Of a stretch of 8,693 nucleotides of DNA, positions 1 to 5,169 are shown piece by piece. Position 1 is the stretch's first letter. Each line of letters begins with the position of its first letter. The DNA is from JAYEHC01 sp964490635. GTDB lineage: Bacteria > Patescibacteriota > Minisyncoccia > JAHIHE01 > JAGLIN01. The notes beneath the pieces are model-generated. The model did not search any database, was not told the origin of the DNA, and worked only from the letters and a program-made list of their open reading frames with translations. The position numbers and the translations under genes were made by a program. Location of the stretch: NCBI GenBank assembly GCA_964490635.1, contig CAZBCK010000043.1, positions 1 through 8,693 of the forward strand. The letters run 5' to 3'.

Positions 1-2
1 AT

Positions 3-920
3 ATGTCAAATAACAAAAAACTAAAACTTATCGTCATTCTCGGACCAACTGCTTCCGGAAAAACGGAACTGGCAGTTAAGCTTGCTCAAAAATTCAATGG
101 CGAAATCGTCAACGCGGATTCAAGACAGATTTATAGAGAAATGGATATTGGAACAGGGAAAGTTGAAAGTCAAAAGTTTATAAAGTTAAAAGTTTATAAA
201 GTTAAAAGTTCAATACATCTGATAAGCATCGTCAATCCCGACCAGCAATTTTCACTTACTCAGTACAAAAAACTAGCAATAAATAAAATTAAAGAGATTC
301 AGAGGCGAAATAAAACTCCTTTTCTAGTCGGCGGGACGGGACTTTATATCAGTTCGGTTATTGATAATCTGGAAATTCCAAAAGCGCCGCCAGATGATAA
401 AATTAGGAAGAGATTGGAAAAATTAAGCTCCGAAAAACTTTTTATAAAACTTAAAAAAACAGATTTAAAGTCCGCGAAAATTATCGGGGAAAATAACAAA
501 AGAAAATTGATCAGAGCTCTGGAGGTTTATGAAATTACGGGCAAGTCATTTTCAGAACAGCAAACAAAAGGTGAACCTTTGTTTGATGTTTTGCAAATCG
601 GCATAAAAACAGATCGTGAAAAACTATATAAAAAAATCGACCAGCGAGTGGACGAAATGATCAAAATGGGTTTAATTGAAGAAACAAAAAATCTAACTGG
701 GAAATATTCCTTTGACTTGCCGGCTATGAGCGGAATTGGCTATCGGGAGATTGGATTATATTTGCAGAATAAAATCGTCTTGGAGGAAGCAATTCAAAAA
801 ATGAAGTTCCGCACTCACCAATACGCCAGAAGACAGATGACTTGGTTCAAAAAAGATAAGAGAATTGAATGGATTGAAAATTATAAAAAAGCGAAAAAAC
901 TGGTTGAGAAATTTCTTTGA
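3..920 (+). CDS. miaA: tRNA dimethylallyltransferase MiaA
   Basis: Transfers a dimethylallyl group from DMAPP to N6 of A37 in tRNAs that read codons starting with U; cytoplasmic. The 305-residue length is normal for the family. Visible motifs: P-loop GPTASGKT at 14-21, DSRQIY at 39-44, GTGK at 50-53, GGTGLY at 110-115, the RALEVYEITGK block near 171-181, AMSGIGYREI at 241-250, and the C-terminal RTHQYARRQMTWF at 270-282. ATG at base 3 gives the P-loop at its usual distance from the N-terminus; only two bases precede it, so its promoter and upstream neighbours are outside the window. Oddity: residues 55-70, in the loop between GTGK and the HLISIVNPD segment, are encoded by a 16-bp tandem repeat and form a Lys-rich insert longer than this loop usually is. 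All catalytic motifs are intact, so the enzyme is probably active. It converges on the leftward LCP gene. Confidence 0.97.
   Translation: MSNNKKLKLIVILGPTASGKTELAVKLAQKFNGEIVNADSRQIYREMDIGTGKVESQKFIKLKVYKVKSSIHLISIVNPDQQFSLTQYKKLAINKIKEIQRRNKTPFLVGGTGLYISSVIDNLEIPKAPPDDKIRKRLEKLSSEKLFIKLKKTDLKSAKIIGENNKRKLIRALEVYEITGKSFSEQQTKGEPLFDVLQIGIKTDREKLYKKIDQRVDEMIKMGLIEETKNLTGKYSFDLPAMSGIGYREIGLYLQNKIVLEEAIQKMKFRTHQYARRQMTWFKKDKRIEWIENYKKAKKLVEKFL
165..210 (+). repeat. 16-bp tandem repeat inside miaA
   Basis: Nearly three copies of a 16-bp unit, AAAGTCAAAAGTTTAT then AAAGTTAAAAGTTTAT then a partial third copy, at 166-181, 182-197 and 198-210. Three units make 48 bp, so a triplet of copies can be added without breaking the frame. 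The translated product is ESQKFIKLKVYKV plus a few residues. A second copy of the same array lies in the glycosyltransferase gene at 3246-3283 on the other strand; 34 of 39 aligned bases are identical by hand. Confidence 0.85.
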
Positions 921-941
921 ACTACAAAACTCAGAACTCCA

Positions 942-1100
942 CTGTCATTGCGAGCGGAGTGGAGCGATAGCGGAACGGAGCGCGGCAATCCCGTAACTAC
1001 GCGCGAGGAATTTAAATACGGAATTGCGGAGTTTATCCCATGCTTGATACGAGATCGCCTTCTTGCAAACTGCGTTCACTCGGGCTCCTCGCAACGACAG
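942..1100. repeat. MITE-like element with 13-bp terminal inverted repeats
   Basis: The left end CTGTCATTGCGAG (942-954) is the inverse of the right end CTCGCAACGACAG (1088-1100) with one mismatch. The interior is much richer in GC than the flanks and contains blocks such as GAGCGATAGCGGA and GCGGCAATCCCG. It fills the gap between the convergent ends of miaA and the LCP gene, where its folding could stop transcription from both sides. Short open frames on both strands of it look like by-products of the palindromic composition, not genes. No transposase is present, so any movement would be in trans. Its ends resemble those of the elements at 6105-6239 and 8499-8614. Confidence 0.75.
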
Positions 1101-1122
1101 TTTATAATTAAAGAAAGCCTTA

Positions 1123-2265
1123 TCAATTAAAAATATTTTTACAAATATTTTGAACCTTATCAAAATTGTCTCCTTCCGGCAAAAGAATATACGAACCTTT
1201 ATTATCTCGCGACGAATAAAGCAATCCGTCTTTTCCCGTGCTAAAAACCTTTCTTTTTATATTTGAAGTATCCATTCTTTTTGACATCACGACAAGTTCT
1301 TGAATCTCCCAAAGTTCCGCATCGGTTCTAACATGATTTCCGATAGAATTTAAAATTGATATTATTTTCACAGGATTGGACACGACCCCCAAGCTAAATG
1401 CTTTTTCTTTAACTGCCAGAAGAACTTGCTGTTGCCGTTTTGCCCTGTCAAAATCGTTTGAACTAAATCTTGCCCTGACAAAAAGCAATGCAGTATCTCC
1501 ATCTACAACCTGTTTACCGGCAGGAAGCTCAATTATCCCTTCAGCAAATTGATTTGTTTCCGAGAATGGTTTGTTTAAAGTTATTGTAATCCCGCCAAGT
1601 GTGTCTATTATCTCCTTAAACGCTTCAAAATCAATACTTGCAGCATAATGAATATCAAGTCCCGTAACATTAGAAACCGTCTTTTTGCTATACTCTAAAC
1701 CCTTCTTCCAATGTTTACCATCCTTTATTCCTAATGCGTATGCTTCATTTATTTTATTCTTGTGATCACTCTGTGGCATTTCAACATAAAGATCTCTTGG
1801 AACTGAAATCAATGCGACTTCCCCTGTCTGCGGTTTAACACTCATGATCATTATTGTGTCTGTCAAAAGTCCGCCATTCGGATCATTGGCCCCTCTGATC
1901 CCAAGCAACAAAAAATTTAATCTGTCCAGTTTATTATTTTTCAATTGATCTATCACGGAACCCTCATCCCCTTCAACGGGAAGTATCTTAAAAAATTTAT
2001 CACTAAGCGGCAACATCATTATAATACTTTTTACAACGGAATTTTGCTCTCCGGTAATTTCATCAAAAGTTGAACCCGTTTTGTAAATAAAATAGCCTCC
2101 GGAAACAATCATCATTAGAACAAACACTCCCAAAATAATTGCCATTTTTTTTAGCGGTAGTTTTTTTTTCTTCTTTTTTTCCCCTTGTTTAAAATCAGGA
2201 GGATCAATATCCTGATTCATTATTTTTTCCAAATCAAACCGTTTTTTGGGGGGATAATAGACCAT
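1123..2265 (-). CDS. LytR-CpsA-Psr (LCP) family phosphotransferase
   Basis: LCP enzymes move lipid-linked glycopolymers from undecaprenyl pyrophosphate carriers onto peptidoglycan or other acceptors on the outer face of the membrane. The 380-residue protein has a Lys-rich cytoplasmic N-terminus (28-40), one membrane segment (about 41-61) and an extracytoplasmic LCP domain (about 112-290). Family signatures visible: LTDTIM around D136, SVPRDLYV with R157/D158, KINEAYALG at 171-179, and FVRARFSSNDFDRAKRQQQ at 262-280 carrying the Arg/Asp set that binds the pyrophosphate. The C-terminal ILLPEGDNFDKVQNICKNIF looks like a small accessory tail. It is last in the leftward envelope block, after the glycosyltransferase and the small membrane gene, which suits attachment of a polymer made by the upstream enzyme. 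The ATG start has no Shine-Dalgarno sequence; Met16 is a possible alternative. Codons 5-8 and 30-36 contain homopolymer runs. The exact acceptor and polymer cannot be told. Confidence 0.93.
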   Translation of the reverse strand: MVYYPPKKRFDLEKIMNQDIDPPDFKQGEKKKKKKLPLKKMAIILGVFVLMMIVSGGYFIYKTGSTFDEITGEQNSVVKSIIMMLPLSDKFFKILPVEGDEGSVIDQLKNNKLDRLNFLLLGIRGANDPNGGLLTDTIMIMSVKPQTGEVALISVPRDLYVEMPQSDHKNKINEAYALGIKDGKHWKKGLEYSKKTVSNVTGLDIHYAASIDFEAFKEIIDTLGGITITLNKPFSETNQFAEGIIELPAGKQVVDGDTALLFVRARFSSNDFDRAKRQQQVLLAVKEKAFSLGVVSNPVKIISILNSIGNHVRTDAELWEIQELVVMSKRMDTSNIKRKVFSTGKDGLLYSSRDNKGSYILLPEGDNFDKVQNICKNIFN

Positions 2266-2304
2266 AATAATATTTATAGATAACTCATTTTTTATACTCT
2301 ATTC

Positions 2305-2328
2305 TTACATTTTTTTGACTTTATGTAA
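2305..2328. promoter_or_regulatory. Inverted repeat TTACAT-N12-ATGTAA upstream of the LCP gene
   Basis: TTACAT (2305-2310) and ATGTAA (2323-2328) form a perfect 6-bp inverted repeat about 40-60 bases before the LCP start. On the minus strand a TATAAA lies between it and the start codon and could be a -10 box, but no good -35 box is found at the right spacing. The inside of the repeat, read on the minus strand, contains CATAAAGTCAAAAA, similar to part of the 16-bp repeat unit found in miaA and the glycosyltransferase gene. It could be an operator, a weak hairpin or a repeat relic. Confidence 0.25.
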
Positions 2329-2336
2329 ATAGGAGA

Positions 2337-2376
2337 ATTATTAAATTACTGTATTGCTAAATTGTTGAATTATTAA
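2337..2376 (+). repeat. Degenerate 8-bp tandem array, consensus ATTGTTAA
   Basis: Five consecutive 8-bp units: ATTATTAA, ATTACTGT, ATTGCTAA, ATTGTTGA, ATTATTAA. It sits between the LCP gene and the small membrane gene. The same unit appears in perfect form on the opposite strand at 2662-2687, at the other end of the small gene, so the two arrays flank that gene as inverted repeats. Confidence 0.6.
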
Positions 2377-2406
2377 ATACAATTTGACCAATCAAACTTC
2401 TGATTT

Positions 2407-2661
2407 TTATTTTTCTGGCAAACCATTTAAAATCCGCCAAATATTCATTGAATCGGAAAGCTGATTTGCCGGCAAAGCGACAAAAAACAGAACTGAAAGA
2501 ATAAATAATTTCAAAGAATCTAGTATGTTTAATTTCGCAAAACCTACAACGAACAAAACTAAGATCAAATAAGAAAACTCCTGCAGAATAAATCCGAGGA
2601 TCAGAAACAGAACTATAAATATTTCTAAGAAAAAGACTGTTTTGAAAAAAGATTTTTGCAT
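2407..2661 (-). CDS. Small hydrophobic membrane protein, possible O-antigen ligase N-terminal remnant
   Basis: An 84-residue protein starting at the ATG at 2661, 8 nt after the glycosyltransferase stop codon. An upstream in-frame TTG at 2676 would overlap that gene and lies inside a repeat, so I prefer the ATG. Two or three hydrophobic stretches are visible (about 8-26, 29-42 and 48-62), followed by a polar ANQLSDSMNIWRILNGLPEK tail. I do not recognise a complete family. The segment FVALPANQLSDSMNIWRIL recalls the N-terminal part of O-antigen ligase/polymerase-like proteins, which normally continue for several hundred residues with many more membrane segments; here a stop follows at once and no continuation is seen in any frame downstream. 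It may therefore be a decayed gene or simply a small membrane protein. Its position between a glycosyltransferase and an LCP enzyme supports a surface-polymer link. No Shine-Dalgarno sequence; expression probably relies on coupling to the upstream gene. Confidence 0.6.
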   Translation of the reverse strand: MQKSFFKTVFFLEIFIVLFLILGFILQEFSYLILVLFVVGFAKLNILDSLKLFILSVLFFVALPANQLSDSMNIWRILNGLPEK

Positions 2662-2687
2662 AAAACAATTTAACAATTTAACAATTT
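2662..2687 (-). repeat. Perfect 8-bp tandem array ATTGTTAA at the glycosyltransferase 3' end
   Basis: On the plus strand AACAATTT occurs three times in a row at 2664-2671, 2672-2679 and 2680-2687; read on the minus strand this is ATTGTTAA repeated. The array encodes the last residues of the glycosyltransferase (KLLNC), supplies its TAA stop and fills the 8-nt gap to the next gene. It is the inverted counterpart of the degenerate array at 2337-2376. Confidence 0.7.
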
Positions 2688-3785
2688 ATTTATCGTCTCC
2701 CTTGCACATTTCTCCCAATTAAATTTCTTCACATTTTCAAACCCTTTCTCAATCATCTCTTCCCTTAAATTATCATCATTGAAAACTTTATCCATCGCTT
2801 CCGCAATTTCTTCAATATTGTTTGGATCAATTAATATTGCCGCATCCCCCGCCACTTCGGGCAATGAGGAAATATTTGAACAAACTACAGGCACTCCATA
2901 ACTCATCGCTTCTAAGATTGGTAAACCAAATCCTTCATAAAAAGAAGGTAGAATAAACAACTTGGCTTTTTTATACAACTCGTTTTTTTCTTTTTCGGAA
3001 ATATAATTTTTCAAAATAATTTCTTTTTTATACGGCGAAACTTCAATCGCTTTTTTTATTTCAGCAAAACCAAACCCAGCTTTTCCAGCTAGAATAAGCT
3101 CGACATTAGAATTCCCCTTTTGGAAAAGAGGGTTAGGGGGATTTCTAAAATTATTTTTAAATATCTCAAACGCTTTAATTAAATTTATTATATTCTTTCT
3201 CTTCTCTAACCTGCCAATAAATAAAATATTAAACTCGTCCTCCCTGACTTTATAGATTTTTGACTTTATATACTTTTGACTTTCCGCCCCATGATAAATA
3301 ACTTTTATTTTGTCAGAATCAACTTTATAGAACTTAATCAGATCTTTCTTTGTATTTTCCGACGGCGTAATGATTTTACTTGCCAGCTTAATAGAAAATC
3401 TGGTATTTAGCTCTAAAATAAGTCTTTCCTTTAAAGAATAGCATTCCGGACAAAAACGATATTCCAATCCGTGAATAGTTACAACCGTTTTAGCTGGATG
3501 AATTTGCGGAACTGCGTAAGAAGGAACAAATAAAATATCAGGTTTGTTCATCATCATTTCAGACGCCAATCCAATCTGAGTCCAAAACCTATTTGTATAA
3601 ATAATTTTTAATTGAAAATTATCAGGTAGGTCAAAATCTATTAGGTGATTTCCTCTTGCATATAAAAAAACTTGATGACGAGAAAGATCCATCATTGCAA
3701 AATTTTTAATCAACTGGTAAGAATATTCTTCTGTCCCAGTTCTTTTTTCCCCAAACGCCCGCGAAGCATCAATACCTATTTTCAT
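2670..3785 (-). CDS. GT4 family glycosyltransferase with two repeat-encoded inserts
   Basis: A retaining GT-B glycosyltransferase of 371 residues that uses a nucleotide sugar to extend a surface glycan at the inner membrane face; sugar and acceptor cannot be read from sequence. The N-terminal MKIGIDASRAFGEKRTGTEEYSYQL is the usual GT4 opening with the glycine-rich acceptor-side loop; VVTIHGLEY lies at 101-109, IITPSENTKKDLI at 138-150, ILFIGRLEKRKNI at 187-199 opens the donor domain, and FYEGFGLPILEAM contains the E-x7-E pair E284/E292, followed by GVPVVCSNISSLPEVAGDAA. Two inserts come from repeats: residues 168-180 (ESQKYIKSKIYKV), after the IYHGA strand, and residues 215-225 (NPPNPLFQKGN), between the donor-domain helix and VELILAG. 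Both fall in surface loops that vary in length in this family, so activity is probably kept. ATG start at 3785 without a Shine-Dalgarno sequence. Downstream of mreB, upstream of the small membrane and LCP genes. Confidence 0.93.
   Translation of the reverse strand: MKIGIDASRAFGEKRTGTEEYSYQLIKNFAMMDLSRHQVFLYARGNHLIDFDLPDNFQLKIIYTNRFWTQIGLASEMMMNKPDILFVPSYAVPQIHPAKTVVTIHGLEYRFCPECYSLKERLILELNTRFSIKLASKIITPSENTKKDLIKFYKVDSDKIKVIYHGAESQKYIKSKIYKVREDEFNILFIGRLEKRKNIINLIKAFEIFKNNFRNPPNPLFQKGNSNVELILAGKAGFGFAEIKKAIEVSPYKKEIILKNYISEKEKNELYKKAKLFILPSFYEGFGLPILEAMSYGVPVVCSNISSLPEVAGDAAILIDPNNIEEIAEAMDKVFNDDNLREEMIEKGFENVKKFNWEKCARETINKLLNC
3114..3144 (-). repeat. Palindromic repeat translated as NPPNPLFQKGN
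   Basis: On the plus strand a CCCCTTTT half and an AAAAGAGGG half form an imperfect hairpin, followed by TTAGGGGGATTT. This is the same layout as the spacer copies at 3838-3872 (CCCCTCCTT, loop, AAGGAGGGG, then CTAGGGGAGGTTT). Read on the minus strand it is in frame with the glycosyltransferase and encodes RNPPNPLFQKGN. Peptides of the NPPNPPxxKGG type are well known as accidental translations of such repeats. Confidence 0.75.
3246..3284 (-). repeat. 16-bp tandem repeat inside the glycosyltransferase gene
   Basis: On the minus strand the units read AAAGTCAAAAGTATAT, AAAGTCAAAAATCTAT and a final AAAGTC, the same 16-bp unit as in miaA at 165-210. The encoded peptide ESQKYIKSKIYKV uses the same reading frame as the miaA insert ESQKFIKLKVYKV. 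Confidence 0.85.
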
Positions 3786-3837
3786 TCTGAAGATGAATTA
3801 TGAATCAAGAATAACGAATTGCAAAATACAATTTGTT

Positions 3838-3928
3838 CCCCTCCTTAAGCAAGGAGGGGCTAGGGGAGGTTTTGAAATGTTAGCTATTATTTCTAACCAT
3901 CCCTGACCTCTCCTTATCTAAGGAGGGG
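3838..3928. repeat. Two inverted copies of a GGGG-rich palindromic repeat between mreB and the glycosyltransferase
   Basis: The left copy (3838-3872) has a perfect 9-bp hairpin CCCCTCCTT-AAGC-AAGGAGGGG (3838-3859) followed by CTAGGGGAGGTT. The right copy (3895-3928), on the opposite strand, reads CCCCTCCTTAGATAAGGAGA and continues GGTCAGGGATGGTT. Together they form a long inverted repeat around a central AT-rich spacer of about 22 bases. A further outer pair, AATCAAGAAT (3803-3812) and ATTCTTGATT (3957-3966 and again 3964-3973), surrounds them. This fills the 195-base spacer and could reduce read-through from mreB into the glycosyltransferase gene, but there is no clean U-tract, so I do not call it a terminator. 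Confidence 0.75.
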
Positions 3929-3980
3929 AAAATTAAGAGTTTCATAATTCAAAATAATTCTTGATTCTTGATTTATTCTC

Positions 3981-4988
3981 TCATTTTCTTGAAATCACGC
4001 TCCTTCTATACAAGTCAAGATTATCCAAAACCATCCCTGTCCCTTTGGCCACACACAATAAAGGATTGTCCGCAACGTAACATGGGACCCCCGTGGATTG
4101 CGAGATAAGTTTATCCAGATTCCGAAGAAGCGCGCCACCACCGCTTAAAACCATTCCTCTGTCAATCACATCTGAAGATAATTCCGGAGGAGTTTCTCTG
4201 AGAACATCTTTGACTCCTTTAATTATTTCTTGCAATTCATCCTGCATCGCTTCAACAATTTCATTGGAATTTATCTTAACTGTTTTGGGAAGTCCTGAAA
4301 TTAGATCTCTTCCTCTTACTTCCAAAGATTTGTTATTTTCAACAATTGTCGCGCCGCCAATTTTTATTTTTATTTCTTCCGCGTTTCTGCTACCAATAGC
4401 AACTCCGTAAGTTTTTCTGATATAATCCGAAATAGCCTGATCCAGTTTATCACCGCCAACCCGAACTGAAGAAAAAGAAACAATTCCCCCTAATGAAATG
4501 ATCGCGACTTCCGAGGTTCCGCCCCCTATATCAACAATCATATTTCCAAAAGGAGTGTTAATTGGAATTCCCGCACCTATCGCAGCAAGAATCGGCTCTT
4601 TAACAACATACGCCGCTTTTGCTCCCGCCTGCAAAGTAGCGTCAATAACCGCTCTTCTCTCAGTAGATGTAATTCCTGCCGGAACAGAAACAATGACTTC
4701 CGGTTTAAAAAACCTTACTTTCCCGCTTACTTTGTTGATAAAATACCTGATCATCGCTTCCGTAATTTTATAATCAGCAATCACTCCGTCTTTGACCGGA
4801 CGACTCGCAGAAATATTTTCAGGGGTTTTCCCCAACATTTCTTTCGCCTCATTACCGACAGCCAAAATTTTATTATCGTCAAGCGAGACAGCAACAACAG
4901 AAGGTTCATTAACAACAACACCTTTTTGCGGTATAAATACTAAAATATTAGCAGTGCCCAAATCTATTCCTATTTTCTTTACAAACAT
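3981..4988 (-). CDS. mreB: Rod shape-determining actin homologue MreB
   Basis: MreB polymerises with ATP into membrane-bound antiparallel double filaments that direct peptidoglycan synthesis along the side wall. Its 335 residues match the family length. Actin-fold motifs: phosphate-1 GIDLGTAN at 7-14, a catalytic-region SVPAGITSTERRAV at 101-114, phosphate-2 DIGGGTSEVAII at 153-164, and the adenosine motif VLSGGGALLRNLD at 280-292. The hydrophobic pair F93-F94 lies where MreB proteins such as that of Thermotoga maritima have a membrane-insertion loop; no extra N-terminal amphipathic helix is present. The ATG is followed by the standard MreB opening and preceded by a weak GGA. mreC and mreD, frequent neighbours elsewhere, are not next to it: the following gene is a glycosyltransferase after a repeat-filled spacer. 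A good sigma70-type promoter lies 28-55 bases upstream of the start and shares its -35 box with the divergent promoter of the metal-binding gene. Base composition is like that of its neighbours. Confidence 0.98.
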   Translation of the reverse strand: MFVKKIGIDLGTANILVFIPQKGVVVNEPSVVAVSLDDNKILAVGNEAKEMLGKTPENISASRPVKDGVIADYKITEAMIRYFINKVSGKVRFFKPEVIVSVPAGITSTERRAVIDATLQAGAKAAYVVKEPILAAIGAGIPINTPFGNMIVDIGGGTSEVAIISLGGIVSFSSVRVGGDKLDQAISDYIRKTYGVAIGSRNAEEIKIKIGGATIVENNKSLEVRGRDLISGLPKTVKINSNEIVEAMQDELQEIIKGVKDVLRETPPELSSDVIDRGMVLSGGGALLRNLDKLISQSTGVPCYVADNPLLCVAKGTGMVLDNLDLYRRSVISRK

Positions 4989-5015
4989 AAATTCCGTTTA
5001 GATTTAACTGTTTTT

Positions 5016-5043
5016 ATTCTATCTTATCTGGCTTAATTGTCAA
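5016..5043 (-). promoter_or_regulatory. Predicted mreB promoter
   Basis: On the minus strand TTGACA (5043-5038) is followed after 16 bases by TAGAAT (5021-5016), a near-consensus sigma70-type promoter. It predicts a start near 5009 and a leader of about 20 nt before the mreB ATG. The -35 box overlaps that of the rightward promoter. Confidence 0.65.
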
Positions 5044-5065
5044 TCGGGGCTAGATCTGTTAAAAT
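5037..5065 (+). promoter_or_regulatory. Predicted promoter of the metal-uptake genes
   Basis: TTGTCA (5037-5042), 17-base spacing, TAAAAT (5060-5065). It predicts a start near 5072 and a leader of about 98 nt before the znuA-like ATG. Its -35 box occupies the same bases as the mreB -35 box, since TTGTCAA reads TTGACAA on the other strand. No Zur, Fur or MntR-type palindrome was recognised. Confidence 0.6.
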
Positions 5066-5097
5066 AAAACTAAAGAGTCACTGGAGCCCTAACAAAA

Positions 5098-5140
5098 GTC
5101 AGGATGAGAAACAAAATAACTCTGCCTGATTTTCGTCAGG
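5098..5140 (+). promoter_or_regulatory. Leader with competing hairpins before the znuA-like gene
   Basis: CCTGA at 5125-5129 can pair with TCAGG at 5136-5140 (loop TTTTCG) or with an earlier TCAGG at 5099-5103, where the pairing can extend to AAAA/TTTT across a bulged G. AGAGT (5074-5078) and ACTCT (5119-5123) can also pair. The alternatives are mutually exclusive and lie within the predicted transcript leader. There is no U-run right after the second hairpin. I do not recognise a known riboswitch class. Confidence 0.35.
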
Positions 5141-5169
5141 ATTTCAATTCTTTAAAATTAACAAAATAA

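Noticed and set aside
942..1100. CRISPR array or integration site
   Set aside because: There is no regular repeat-spacer periodicity and no cas or integrase gene; the structure is a single inverted-repeat element.
945..1163. Open frames on both strands over the spacer after miaA
   Set aside because: They lie almost wholly in the MITE-like element, and their peptides are what such GC-rich palindromic repeats give in any frame.
2315..2343. TTGACT-like -35 box on the plus strand
   Set aside because: It points into leftward genes, has a poor -10 partner and no rightward gene to serve; it is better seen as a repeat fragment.
2662..2676. TTG start giving an 89-residue version of the small membrane protein
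   Set aside because: It would lie inside the 8-bp array and overlap the upstream gene; the ATG at 2661 is simpler.
4093..5001. Three plus-strand open frames opposite mreB
   Set aside because: mreB is unambiguous on the minus strand; these are antisense shadows with no recognisable motif.
5098..5116. Hammerhead ribozyme-like GGATGAGAAAC string
   Set aside because: The conserved CUGAUGA core is not present and the required three-stem layout could not be drawn.
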